A stretch of 64,000 nt of DNA, taken from positions 3,968,001 through 4,032,000 of the forward strand of contig JASJZC010000004.1 of assembly GCA_037178855.1 (NCBI GenBank). Reading direction: 5' to 3'. The notes below the pieces were generated by a model. That model did no database searches. It saw only the letters and a list, made by a program, of their open reading frames with translations, and had not been told where the DNA came from. Source of the stretch: Oscheius sp. JU75. Its lineage: Eukaryota > Nematoda > Chromadorea > Rhabditida > Rhabditidae. Numbering within the stretch: position 1 is the first letter of the stretch; each line of letters opens with the position of its first letter. Both the position numbers and the translations under genes were made by a program. Positions 13,834 to 27,100 of this stretch are shown here, one piece after another.

Positions 13834-15484
13834 TCAATTGGAATGAATATTGCACTCCGAACTGTTGTCCCTTTCACGCCTCCTTGACACATTGACGAGA
13901 CCTCTCGATAACATCTAAACTACTTATGTCACCCCCTATCTGCCCGGTAGGCCGAAAGGTCTTTTCCCAGTTAACAGTTAGCTTGGGACTAGCCGCTATT
14001 GGGTAATGGATGGGTGTCCTTGTTCTGATATGTTGAGGGTTGATTATCACTGCGAAAAGCGCCTTGACCCGTTTACCGACATCTCTGTGTCCAATACAAG
14101 CCAATCGTTCTGTTTCAACCGCCTGTTCACAGTTATCTAGGTCGTACTGTTACTCACTTTCCGAGTGACCAATTTACACTTCCAAAAAGGGTTGAGTCCA
14201 GTCTTAAAAGCTCTTACAATCACGAACGAACACTTTTTCCCCTTATTCTTAGCGCTAAGAATTAGAAAGTCTATGCGATCCGGATACTCCTCTTCCTCTG
14301 AAGAAGTCGTCGTCCCCCTAGTTTCGATCAAGTTCACTTCGGGGAAAAGTTTTCGTATGGCTAAGAGATCAAGCCCATAACTTTCGCGCCTGATCCTCTC
14401 GAAGGACCATCAGTTGACCTCTTCCGAGAGATCCTCCTGGCCGGTTTCCGTCCTCAGTCCTCTGCCGGTTATTCGCCATCCTCACTCTCTCTCTCTCTCG
14501 CCGTCAGTCAGTCAGCATCCAGCTATTAGCTTGTGTTACCCCTACCTACTATGTTTTGTAGACGAAAAATCAAGATGGTCAAAGCACTAAAACTGCAACA
14601 GTTTTTGCTTTGAACGAGGCCGGCTACCTCCTGCTGATCATGGGCCGTCACTCCTCCCTCAGGGGTGCCTCGCAGATCCTCCTTCTCCTTTTTACTGCTT
14701 TGCTCCCCCATACTTAGCCCAATTCTGCTTCTTCCTTTCAAATTTCCCTATCCTTAACGCCTCTTTTTCGAGCGTCCTCTAGACTGTGGCGGAAGAAGTG
14801 TTCGTCGGAGTCCCAGAGAAAACATGGCAAAGAGACTGTCCGAAAGTGAAGCCAGATCCATTTGCGAGGCCGAACTTGAGTGACCGCGAAAAACTGTTAG
14901 TGGGTCAGCCGTTTACTGGCCGATCAATCCCTCCGGTGCGACATCGACACAGCCAATTTCCGACTAGGGATACTACTTTTTATCAGGGAGAATGAGACCA
15001 AGATCTCGAAGGGAATCCACTTTCGATCGTGTTAACATGATGAAAGAAACTGCATCAGCCAGTTCTGACTCATTCGACTGTTCCCCTATTAAGTCTTATG
15101 GAAACTGGTGTCCCGCGGCTTCTCCGAGATCGTCCTAGTCTCCTCTCTTTCGGTCATCCAAGGTCAAATTCCGGACACAGCACGATAAACAGCATGTCCG
15201 TTGCACCCGGATCACTAATAAGCATACCTATGCTTTGAAATCGTCTTCCTTTACCCAGTTGTCTTTACGACCGTTTCATACCGTTGAGTGTCCTCTTTTT
15301 CCGAGGTGTTTACATCGAACGGCTCTCCATTCCAAAATGATCTCAGAGTCCCTTTTCCAAAGTATCAGACGATGCCAAAAGAGTCCCGTGTCCTTCACGC
15401 CTTTGTTTTTTGGGCGATAACCCCGATTTGTCACAACTTCTTGCCGCTCTTTTATCCTACTCCCGCTTTTCAGACAGTCACAGA
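13834..15484 (+). other. interval with coding-like fragments but no resolvable gene
   Basis: Short protein-like stretches occur in changing plus-strand frames. One starts at about 14995 (MRPRSRRESTFDRVNMMKET) behind TTTTTATCAG; another at 15288-15475 contains FTSNGSPFQNDLRVPFPKYQ. No set of GT-AG junctions linked them convincingly. A CT-rich tract lies at 14484-14505. It could be a decayed gene, alternative 5' exons of the downstream gene, or chance. Confidence 0.3.
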
Positions 15485-18400
15485 ATGCGGCAGCTGTGGC
15501 TGCTAGCAGTTCTCCTGGCCACAGCGCTAGCGGCCGAATGCCCTCCCAACACCTTCACCTGTAAAGATGGCTCATGTATTCCGACAGATTGGGTGGGAGA
15601 TGGAGAGCCAGACTGCGATGATGGAAGTGATGAGCAGTCCTCGAAGGGTCCTGCAACGAAGGAAGACGATCCTTTCGATGAAGTAGTCACTCAGGCTCCG
15701 AACCTCCGTCAAACACAGCCAGCCATTCCTTCTCGACCGGAAGCGGTCCGCTCGGAGACACCAGTCAAGCCTCTGAAACGACCAGCAGGAGGCAACGAGA
15801 CCGAGGACTGTCCCTACGAGCATCAACTTCGAATTGACGAGTGTTCGGAACCGGTGCTTCTTTTCATCCACGAAGTCAATGCCATATATTTCGAAAACTC
15901 TTCATTCTTGGCCGACAAGGACATGTTTGTTTGTGACGTGTGCCAGTAAGATGGAACGTGTTTAGGCAATCCAGAATCGAGAAAGGCTGCGATTTGATGC
16001 ACGAGTACCAAATCTGTGTTGAGGGAGCCTCAACTGGCTGCAAACCGGACGAGGGAGTCCTGGCCTGGCGCGAGGTGGAGATGTACGTCTGTCAACTCCT
16101 GATCCCTGCTATTCGTGAACACGAACAGTGTTTCACCAAGGGTCGCGATAAGCAGTGCAGATTGAAGTAGGGAAGAAGAGAAAGTGGAGTACTTATACTT
16201 TTTCCAGGTTCGATCCCCTTGCTTCACCTTTCTGCCGTTTGGTGACATCGGTCTCTCAGGATGTCGACTGTATTCAACAGTTCAACAAAGAGTGTACTGA
16301 AGCTGCTCTGGAGATGCTGCCTCCGATCCAGGAAGAAAGCCATCACATTATCGATGCCATCAGATGCCGTATGGGTTCGTCCATCACAACGACAACTTCC
16401 GATGAGTCAGAAGTTGAAGAGTCTTCTGATGAAGAGGTACTTCACTGACTGACAGAGTATAAATTACCTCTTTCAGACAACTACTCGATCCACTTCAGTC
16501 AAGACATTGGCCACGGAGATGATGGTCGAGGAAGAGGAGTCGACACAGACGACAACTGCTACCAGTACAACTACACAGGACGCCAACGCTCCGAGTAGAG
16601 TGAGTTCCAAATTGATTCATAAGTACAGTGCAGTTACAGGAGCTGAAACTTAATATGTCAGAAGCTGTCAACGCACTTTATTACATCTACGATGTTTGCT
16701 CAGCAGATTACTCGAAGTCGCCCTTCAAGGCTGTCGTTACCCAGCTCTGTACCAAGCAGGACGATATTGCGAAACATTCCGATTGCTACCAGAGTACTCT
16801 CGAGAAGATGAAGTGTGCTACTAGGGTTAATTGACTATCTGACTCCAAATATCAGGTTATTCAGGGGGCCAAGACGGAATGCGAGGCTTTGGACGCGTTC
16901 AATTCGAATCTCGATTGTGCCATTGTTACTATGAATGATGCTTGTGAGGTGGCCGCCCAGAACTTTGTCATCGATCTCCAAGAGGGTCTGAATGATATTC
17001 TGATCGACAAAAAGTGCTTTGCTGACAAGAAGGAAGAGACGGAGAAGAAGGAAGCACAAGGAGAATTTGTCCTTCATTCCACACTGCCCAGATGCTCTGA
17101 TGAACAGGTAACCATTTCTATACGATGAGTCAGGACCGGATTGAAACCTGGCCATTTCGCGCCACATTTACATGCTGACACAATCCGGCGGCAGGGGGAG
17201 ATCAGTTTTGCCAAAAAGTGCTGCCTTATGACTCAAAAGGGGGAAACGTGTTGGCCGTGTCCGACAATTGGCCAGCCGGATAATTGCTCGACACTGGTCG
17301 TGTTCAAGAAGTGGAACAGTTCTATCGAGACAGAGAGGGGATTTCCAGGAGAACGGAGCTCTAGCTTGTCTGGTGGAACTTGTCGAGATCAACAAGCAAC
17401 TCACCGAGTTCAGAAACCTCAACTTCCTTCTGGAGGTAGTTCATTAGTTTCCGGTAGTTCAAAAAACCATGTTTAGATTGCAACACCAAACTCTACGGCA
17501 GTTGAGAAGATCTGTGAGCTTTACGGAAAGTACGAAAAATGTCTGGATGTGAGCGTCTTCACGAAGAGTCAGAGATGTTCCTTTGCATCTCCTCTCAACT
17601 CCCTCGCCCGAATCGGACTGGCTCCCATCTGCTCTCTTGACTCCCGCCCTCTCCTCTCCCAACACAGAGTTTGCCTTCAGAAACTGGCCGAACAGACCAG
17701 TCAACAAGCCAACTGTCAAGGTGGACTGGCCAGTCTCGGTCAAACTGTCAATATGATGCTACAGGTACAAATTTTTAATTTTCACACAATGAGTTTCAGG
17801 GAATTCATGCCGAAGCTCTTCTCTGCAAGTCTTTCTATCTGATCCAGGAGACATTCACTTGCGGCGAGAAGGCTGTGGCTGAACAGTGTGAGCCAAAGGC
17901 CTTGGAAGATCTGGGAAAATTGAAGGAGAAGATGTCTGCCTTGGGAACTGAAGAGGGCTGTCCAGCTGCTCAACCAGCCAACTTGGATGAGATTATTGCT
18001 CGACCAGTCAAGAAGCCTCAGCCTGTTCCAATTCCTTCAGGAGCTCCCAAAGCTCGTCCCATGGTCACTCCAGCTCCTCCTCCACCTCCTCCTCGAGTAG
18101 CAATCTCCAGTCAATGTACGCAGGAACAACATATGAAGTGGGTCCTGTGCATTTCAAAATAGTCTTCCTTTTCAGATTCCAAACCTGCGTCCAACCCTTG
18201 ACCGCCTTCCAGCCCCACCCTCTCTCTGTTATCAAGGTTCCTCGTCAAATCGACGAAGCCTGTGCCGAATTCACAAAATTCAAGGAGTGTGTGTCCACAG
18301 TCGGATGTCATCCTCTCTGGGCTAAGGGAATGCAAGCCATGTTCGAGTATGCCTGCGGAGAAGGCGCCGCTGGATTTAAGGAGACTCGTCAATGTCTGAG

Positions 18401-20620
18401 AAAGACTGCCAGTCAGGAGAATGTAGCAGACTGTGTGGCTCAGTTCTCTCGTGGAGCTCCCGCCCAGGCCTGTCTGTCAGCCAATCGTCTTCTTTCATGT
18501 TCTATGAGTGCGATCCAAATGGAATGCGGAAGCGAGGGTGCTGACTGGGTTCTCCGCTACGTCACCAAATTCGCCACCGCCATTGATCCTAGATGCAAGC
18601 TCAGTAGTCAGCTTCCGAGTAAGTTCAAATCTTCATAAATGAAAAGAACTGTTCCAGTTGGCAAAGTGGTGGGAATCGGCTGTAGTCCTGAAGAAGAGGC
18701 CATCATCGAGCACTGTGCTGCTCCTCTGAACGACATTGGATCTCGAATGGAGGAACTGTTCCAGGGTGGTCTCCAGAGCATGATCAAGAATGTCAACTCT
18801 TTGGCTCCAGTCTTTGCCGGTGGCTGCAATCTCACAGGTTCGTTTCAAATGCTTTTCTTTACATCTTCTTTCAGACGAGTTCCGAACATGTGCCCAGTTC
18901 TTGTTGAACGGAAAAACAAGCTGCGTCGTGTCTAGCTGTATGATACAGGCCGGAGACCAAGGAGTCTGTAACCAGCCAGACCCTACCAAGGCTATTGACG
19001 AGAATCTGAGCTGTGTCTTTGGACAGATCCAAGAGCCAACCTTTGCTAAATGCGTCCGATCGACTCTCTCAACTGTCAAGCAGTTCACCCTGTCCTCTTT
19101 CCGCAATATTATCCCGAAATTCGTCGACTGTACCGAAGAATTGATCCGTGTCAAGTGTGGAGAAACGCCGATCAAAGTTCTCCGAGCTATGTCCTCTCCT
19201 GACATCTGTCCTGTTGGTCCAGCTCCGATCGTTCCGACCCATTCCGGACAGGTTCCTGCTCCTACTCGGGTAATGCCTGATATGACCTGTACCGCGGAAA
19301 AGAGAGCAGCCTATCAGCAGTGTACACAGCCATTCTACTCACAGTACCGTATGCTGCCTGTATCTCTTCTGAATGAAGTCGACAACATGGATCAAGTCTG
19401 TCAGGATGTGTCTGTCATGGACGGATGTTCTCTGAGCACCAGAATCTGTTCCAATCCACAGGAATCTGCTCTCAAGCGAATGGTTAACCATCTTTGTGCA
19501 ACCAGAGGAGCCTTCGAGAAGCACAAGATCTGTCTCAAGACTCTCGTCACTAGTGCCAATGTAAGTCAACTTTTTTGATGCAAAAACAAATTTCAGGGAA
19601 CAAAATGCATGTCAGAGTTCATGACAGCCTCTCCTCCCGACTTCTGCAAGTCTCTAAAAAGTTCAGCCGACTGTTTGTCCGCCCAGCTTCTTAACAATTG
19701 TGGAGAGTTGGCTCTCGAATATTCCTACAAGGTCATGATGAACTACGCTAACGAGGTCGACCCCAACTGTATCATCGCTGCTCCATCAGTCGCTTTGGAA
19801 ACTGGTTGTTCCGAGGAAGACATGGTCGAGTACCTCGACTGTGAGTCAAAGCTAGACGAGTTCAGCTTCAGACCTATTTCTGTCATAGGGTATCAAACTC
19901 TTTAACTCAGTTCTGACTCTCCCAATTCAGTGACTTTGCCCAGATGGACAACTTCTGTTCTGTCTTCCAAAAAGCCTATAAGCCATGCATCCAGAAGATG
20001 AAGTGCAAGTTCGAACCGGTCTCCTCTGCCAATATCAAATTGATCGACGAGGTCTGCAATAAGCCCGTGACCAGGAAAGAGCACAACAAGTACGGAAAGT
20101 GTCTGGTGGACTACTCGAACAGTCCATCCGGACGAATGTGTATCGAGAAGATGGCCGATGTCGACCCCGTCGGTAGGGATGCTCCTGCCAAGATGTGCAC
20201 AACGTGAGGCACATATTTTTGGCCATAACAACAGTTTTAGTCTTGACTCGATCCTTTCTTGTGCATCATCTGAGCTCGAACAGAAATGCGGTTATGATGC
20301 TCTTCTTCACGTCTACGATACCCACATCCAATGGGCTACCTCTTACAACGCCACATGTCTCATATCTTCTCCGGAACCAAAGGTATTGTCGAACATTCCT
20401 TCTCTTTAAAATCTATGTTTAGTCGGTCCCATCAAACACTTTGGACGAGTCGAGAGATATCTCTCCGGCTACCGTAGTTCTGGACGAGACCACTCCTAAA
20501 CCGAGTCCAACTATCGTCACAACTTCTCATCCCAAAGACGTCACGACTCCCTCTGTCAAGGCTGCCTCATCAGTCGTCCTGTCCTCAGTCTTGTATCTTT
20601 TGTTGTTGCGGGTACTGTAG
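15485..20620 (+). CDS. large secreted Cys-rich protein with LDLa module and probable GPI anchor
   Basis: The start at 15485 follows CGCTTTTCAG. Signal peptide MRQLWLLAVLLATALAAE is followed at once by an LDL-receptor class A module (CPPNTFTCKDGSC...CDDGSDE, with the Ca-binding acidic box). After a Thr/Pro linker come many 90-150-residue Cys-rich helical units, each with about 6-8 Cys (e.g. CAEFTKFKECVSTVGCHPLW, FRTCAQFLLNGKTSCVVSSC, CSLSTRICSNPQE). They are separated by acidic Thr/Ser/Pro spacers and a PPPPPP run near 18090. The C-terminus is a Ser/Thr/Pro stalk, a small-residue SSVVLSS site and hydrophobic YLLLLRVL, typical of a GPI signal. About 1,400 residues in more than a dozen exons; one intron (17109-17350) is unusually long. 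The repeats resemble nematode DUF19-like secreted domains, but the family is not certain. Probably extracellular; ligand unknown. Confidence 0.8.
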
Positions 20621-21153
20621 AGCGTCAGTTCTCCTCCCCTTAATTTTCGACATTCCATGCTCCCTCCATGATCCTCGCCCCTTGATGTTTTGCCCGGTAC
20701 GGGACATATTTTCTGAGAGAGATTTTCTGCTTGTACAGTCTTGCCATTTTGTCATTGTATCCACCTGCGGGATAAAGACCTTTTATTCAATACTGATTTT
20801 TCTTGGTGAGAGAAGAATATGTATTTACACGGAAATATCGAAGAAAAGTTCGATGACAGTATCACCTACGCGAAGAATATCCGTAGAGAAAGAAAACAAG
20901 AGGTTAGACTGTTTGTGTTTGGGAATCACCGGGAAGGAGAGATCTCTTATGGCAAGGACAAAGAATTAGAGAATCTCGTCTCCACTGGCCGGAGTCAGCT
21001 CATTTGGAGAGGTCCGAACAATGGCCGGAGGCTGCTGTTTGATCGGACTCGGATCCTCTTTCGTCACGTCGGGAGAACTTCGTCGAAGACCAATCCAGCG
21101 CGCAAACTTTTCCAATCGGCCCTCCTAAATCGCAGATACTTTCCAATTTCCAA
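20621..21153. other. convergent spacer between the Cys-rich gene and pac-1
   Basis: Holds the 3' ends of two convergent genes. Open stretches here (e.g. about 20819-21157) lack splice support and family resemblance. No clear poly(A) hexamer was seen. Confidence 0.35.
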
Positions 21154-24100
21154 CTAGACTACCTTAAAAGCATCCATGTCAGACAGTGTGTGTCGTCTGG
21201 AGGGATCTCTCGTACCCGTCTTACTTCTCATTTTGATCTTCTGTTGACAACGAGACTGCTCGTTTAAGCCGAGAGCATTCGGTCGGGGGCGAGGAGACGT
21301 CGAAGCGATAGCACACGGGGAGGGATCGCTGAAACTGTAAAAAATGTCCAGAAACAAAAAAAGACAAACCTGCTGGCATAGTCAGAAGAACTGGGTGGAT
21401 CAACAGCCAACGGGACTGTACAAGGAGCTGAACTGGTGGTCGAGTAGTCGGAAGTACAGGACAAGGCGTCCATGTGGTCCTTGGTCGGAGACTTGAGAAA
21501 ATCCCTCGGAGGATCAGCCGGCTTCTCGATCCAACTCTGCTTCATCTGCATCTTGCGGATCTTCTCGCGGGTCTCTTCTGACAGAACCTGAATATTAGGG
21601 TTATAAACTGGGCAAAGGAAATGTTACCTCAAGAGCAGGACTACTAGCAGTGTTCAAGTGTTGTGTATGACTGGTCAAGGCATCTACTGACGAATTCGTG
21701 GCAGTGGCATCTGACCCAGCGATGAAGATTCTCCTCGCGGAATACATGTCTTGCTGTCGTCTTAGACGGTCCTCAGCATGATTGTTTATGTCAGAAGGGC
21801 CAGGATCAGTTCGACTAGTGTCAGGAAGAGAACCCAAAGAAGACTCGATCGAAGGAGATTGCTCAACTGTTGAGGCTAGTGGAGAGACTGTCTGTCGCGA
21901 AATAATCTCAGCGTCAATGTCTCTTTCCTGAACACAAAGATAAGTAAATAAAAAATTAGAGCAAGTACCTGATAGTTGCCTAGGAATGCCGAATCAACAG
22001 ATGACTGAGGCGGAGTACATTGGTACCGAGGATGAACGGCAGCTGGAGCAGTCGACTCAATCTTTGGCTTGCCTTTCGACTTGTCCCTTCGGGAATTTCG
22101 TCGAAGGATGTTCTTGATCTGGAAATAGATGGGTTTGTTTCCAGACTATTTCATACAGTGCTATTTTCGGAGCCCAAAAAGCGAATTTCCAGGTTACTCA
22201 ACTTTTAAATTTTGTTCTTGTCAATCTAGTTCTAAATGCCCAAAAGTCTGTGTGTGTGTCTGAAACTAACTGGCAGCTTGTCACATACACTTTGTGACAG
22301 TAATTACTGTTTGCAATTTTAAGGATGGATGGAAAAGTGCCCACCTTGCCAGCCTTTCCCTCGTTCATCAACGCCGCAGCCTGTTCCTCATTGGCCTTTC
22401 GGATGAGCATGTGCATATCATTGAAAGTGGCAGCTGACACGGCTCCCGGATTCACCACCCCGTATTGAGCCGTCTCCGACCTCGGTTCGGCTATTTCCGA
22501 AGGATGTTGGGTCGGAACTGCGTCGTCAGCTGGCGAGTTGTCGTCGAACATCCAATCGTGCTAAAGATTCTCCTGTGATTGATATCACAAATCAAACAAA
22601 CATAATGGATTAGAGTTTCGATGATCTTGCACTGATCACTCATATGCGTGACCATCGTCGCCATATTGTCGTCCGATGGCCTCACTATTGAGGGTCCGAA
22701 CATGAGTGCCACATTTCTGGTTTCCATCTTGTTCACATCAGAGTTTCTGCTGACCGACGCAAGATGTCTGATCAGATATCTAAGAGTGCAGTAGTGGGCT
22801 CGAGGCAGTTTCCTCAACTGAAAGAGATTTCGTTCATGAGGAGCCAAACAGGGACATACCAAATTTCTCAATTTATGTAATCTATTGTTATGGGCAGGTA
22901 TCCGATTGGCATCGATGAAAAACGGGTATAGTTTGTCGGTCAGCAATGGTTCTGGTAGTTTGCGAAGGAACATTTTTAAAAATGACGAGACCACATTGAC
23001 GTCTCGCCATCTCGAATCCGATATATCTATCTGAAGAGGATTGACAGTTATCTCACGTCGTCTGTGCTCACATTTTCTAAGGTCATAGTGTCTATTCCTT
23101 GACTCAGATGGTCCTTTAACCCGTTCACCGCAGCCGTATTTCCCGGGATTCGGTAGATTCCGATGGTATCCATTCCGTGTTCCTCGACCACCGTCACGCA
23201 GATCTGCACGACGAGAGGAATGTGCTCGTCGGGATCGTTTGTGACACATTCGGCAAGTTTTATACCGAGAATACTCGGAGCTGGACCGCTGCCACCACTG
23301 CTTCCACTGCCCTGCTTGTTCGCCTTCGACTTTTTCCACTTTCTCGCCGATTTCGGAGTAGTCGATTCGCCATTTTCAGTGCTGTTCTCTTTGCTAGTTC
23401 CCGGCTGACTGATATGGTCTGAGACTCGTTTTGAGGACGGGGACTGCAGCTGAGACGACTTGGCTTTGTATCTGGACTTACATTGTTTGGTAGCTCAAAA
23501 AAGAACAGACCTATGCATGATCAGCTGATTGGTAGCCGGATTGGGGACGGCAGCATGTCGGTCAGAAGAGCACGACGAAGCAAGAGACGCTGCCTGAAAA
23601 GAACAGAGGTAAGTGGAAGAAGAGAAAGGGAGACAAAGTTTTCAGGTCGTGGAATGGTCGCCCTCGGGGGCTGGTTGGAGACTCGCCAAGAATGGCCGTT
23701 AATTGGACGCTTCCAACACTGAGGATTGGCCAAAATTTCGGATCCCCCTTCGAACTGGTTTTCAATCGAACCGACTAAGGTTTTGGAATGGTTCGAAGAG
23801 TTCTTACGATTAGAAATAAATGTGGGAGGTGGGAATATATCAGAACTAGAAGTAGTCACTTATTTGGAATCAAGAGGCTCAATTCTAAGAATATATAAAT
23901 GGAATGGAACGCCACAGTTTCGTCAAACTTCACTAGGTGGACAGCCATGGTTACTCCCAAAATATGCTCTGAACATATGGTAAACATAATCTTATTGGGT
24001 AACCGTAAAGGATCCCATTCAAATAGTCTCAAGAACATTTTGTAAATCCCTCGCTATTCTTTATGGAAAAACCTTAGAGAAAGGCCTAATGGATTGCGAG

Positions 24101-27100
24101 AATCTCTGTCTATGTGGAGAAGAAGGGGGAGCGACTGCCGTCTCTCTCTAGTTTATGCAACAAGTATCGATTTCCAGGCAGAAATTAGCTTCAGAAATGC
24201 TAACTAGCACAATTTGGAGAAGCAATAGCCTAGGCCTGACTGAATGAGACGAGTCGGAGAGAGTGAGAGTGTTCGCAGAGGCGTTACAGTGTCAAATTGT
24301 ACCTCGTTAGTGGCCGAGAGAGAGAGGATTCTCGTCTTTCTGCGAAAGAGGAGGATAACCTATGTAAAGAGGGTCCGATGGGTAATTGTCAGCCAGAAAG
24401 AGGCCGCGTTTTGACCATGAGCACAATAGGAGAGAGGTGGCTGTCGAGGTAAACAAAGTACAGGATGGACAAACAGACGTCCTTCCTTTACTAACTGAAC
24501 AAAACACGATCAATTGAAAACAGAGAGGTCGGGGAGACATAACCGGTCCGACACACACACTCACGCTTCATGTAACGGCTGAAAAAGGACACACCCACTC
24601 TTTTTTACTACTTTCTGGAGGGGAAGAGGAACGGATTAGAAGCCAGTGAGGAAAGACGACCAGAAATCTTGATCCGTTCCAGTTCTCCCAAAGATAAACA
24701 CTTTAGGTTTCAGTGTTAAGTAAAAGAGAGAACTTGAAAAAGTGATGAGAGGAAGCAATTAAAAGTATCCATGAAAGGCGGTAAATAATGCTCGGACAGC
24801 TGGCTGCCAGGCTTGCTGAATGAAATTCTAGATTGGCTGCGCGTAACACAATTTGACTCGCGTATTGATGTCGCGGACAGGAAGTGGCCCGGAGCCGCTA
24901 CTCTTTCTTTCGATTCCAAAACTTGAAGAGAGAAATAGGGAAAGAAAAAAAGAGAGAAGTCGCATGTCAATGACCACAAAATACATATGGGTCTGGTCTA
25001 TTGATGTCGACGCCTCGTGAGAGAAAGAGACTCGCTTAATTGTCGGATCATTTGGCTAATAAGCGGCGGGCGACGAGCCGCCGAAAGAGGGAGAGGAGCT
25101 GCCCCGGATCGAGCTCAGGCTTGGGCCACCACAATCAATACGGAGCAGCCGAAGCACAAACAAGAGTCTCCGGAAGCTCCGGCTCTTCGAGGTGGACAAT
25201 GCTTAGTTGAATTATGCACAACTCTCTGTCGATATTTGATCAGAGAAAGAGGAGTAAGTGTGTCGCTACGGGAGGTCTCTCACTTGATAAAGAGCAAACA
25301 TATTGACTACATATAATGGAAGGGTAAACGGAGAGTGTGTCCACTTATGGGAACTAGTCGCACATTGGAAATAGTCACGATTCGTGTCAATAGATGTGGG
25401 ACAGACTTACCGAACAGGAATTGGCGAGGATGGACGATGGTCCTGGAGAGGAAGAGGCTGCCGACTGGAGCGCCGTGATCCACGACAGCATGTCCGCCTC
25501 TCTGAAACATTTACACTCTATCTGTTGGACTGAACTACTAGAGATCAAGGTTCAAACTTACGAGAGGAGTTCGAAGAGATGCTCACTGCGACTCTGACAG
25601 ACGAGCCGGAGGACATGGCTCACTGCGACTCTGACATTTTTTTTCGGCCAGTCGTAGGCAATGTCAACGACGGAGGAGGCGACGTCGAGTCGAGAGACAG
25701 GTGCAACCAGCTGCAGTGTCTGAACATATTGGAGCCGTTACTAGAAAAACACTGGCAAAAATCACCTCGGCTGCAGTAGAAGTCGAAGGCTGCATACAAA
25801 GGAACATAGTCGAGTCGGAGAGAATAGCCCATCGACTGTTCCACTGACTTCGACTGCCCTTCTTGCCCAAAATGACCTCCTGATGTTTCAACCAGCCTTG
25901 TCGAAGGATTTGAGAACTTTTCAAGGTGGTTTCAGACAGGGGAACACGAGATTCGGGCAATGAACTACGTGATCTTTTAGGTAGTAGTCTTCCCATACCA
26001 TCTTTCTGAAATTCGTTTGAACTTTGGTATTGAAACAAGTCTACCTGGAAGAGGGAGATGAACTTCTGCAGACTTTTGGTCGACTGGGCTGGCTGGACAG
26101 ACCGGGCAGATCTGGCAACTTCTATGGAAGACAGAGAACCCATGGAGGACATGTCACGGCTGAAATGTCACACAGTTGACTCGAATTAGATGGAGGGACA
26201 AGCTCTCGGAGACAAAAAGTAGTACCTTGTGTCATCGTGACTGAAGGAACTGGGGTCGGTTTCAGGGAGTGAGGCCGAGGTGGCCAGCACGTAGGATTTG
26301 GGACGACCTCGTCGCGAAATCATCTTCTCTTCTGAAAAAGAGAGGAAGAATACAGAACTAGACGAGGTGTGAGACCAGAGACCGGCTCATCTGTCCCTGT
26401 TCACCTGCTTTCCTGCCAATATGCTAATTATGAGCGGAAATCGATCGCAGAGCTGCACCTGGCAGTCGAGAACCAGCACCTGGACAGTGCCTCAGGACAA
26501 CAAACTGACCATTGTGATTGACATCACGACGACTGTTGTTGTTGTCCGCGGACGTGTAGACTTCGTCTCCTGCAAAACGAGTAGTGAAAAGACAGACAGA
26601 AGTGACGGAAATGAAACTTCCACTGGAGTGAACAAGTGAGAGGGAGACGGCGAGAGATTATGGAAAACAGCAGCTGCGCCAACAACCCACCGGGTTTTGC
26701 TAACCCTCCCTGTACCGAGTCATCTCTCTGTTTTATATATTTTCAAAGTCATTGCAAACGTAAAACGTAAATAATATCCAAGCAATCGATTGATTCCAAT
26801 GAGTAAGCAGACAGAAAGAATTTGCAAAGCACAAATTTAAAAACTGGAGACAAGTCTATTCTCGGAACAAAAAGACCCCATAAGTGGTCGACTGATGTCT
26901 TTATAATGGGCTTTATGGAGTAGTTACGGCCTCCAATCAGTTTGTAGTAAAAGGATTGAGAGTAAACAGCTAGTTCAGCTGATATCTGTCGGAAAACAAA
27001 GGTCATTGTTTGTGGGACATTGGACACAAAAAGAGGATCTAAAATTAGGAGGAGGATGATTGCTGCACTCTTTCACAGAGGAAACAACTGACAAGCTGTG

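Noticed and set aside
17109-17350. Open stretch inside the Cys-rich gene (SFAKKCCLMTQKGETCWPCP)
   Set aside because: It does not join in frame with the next exon (ENGALACLVELVEINKQL); treating 17109-17350 as one intron restores the reading frame exactly.
20819-21157. 112-codon plus-strand frame after the GPI-anchored protein
   Set aside because: No splice or start context, no recognisable domain; it lies in a convergent 3' spacer and runs into the pac-1 last exon.
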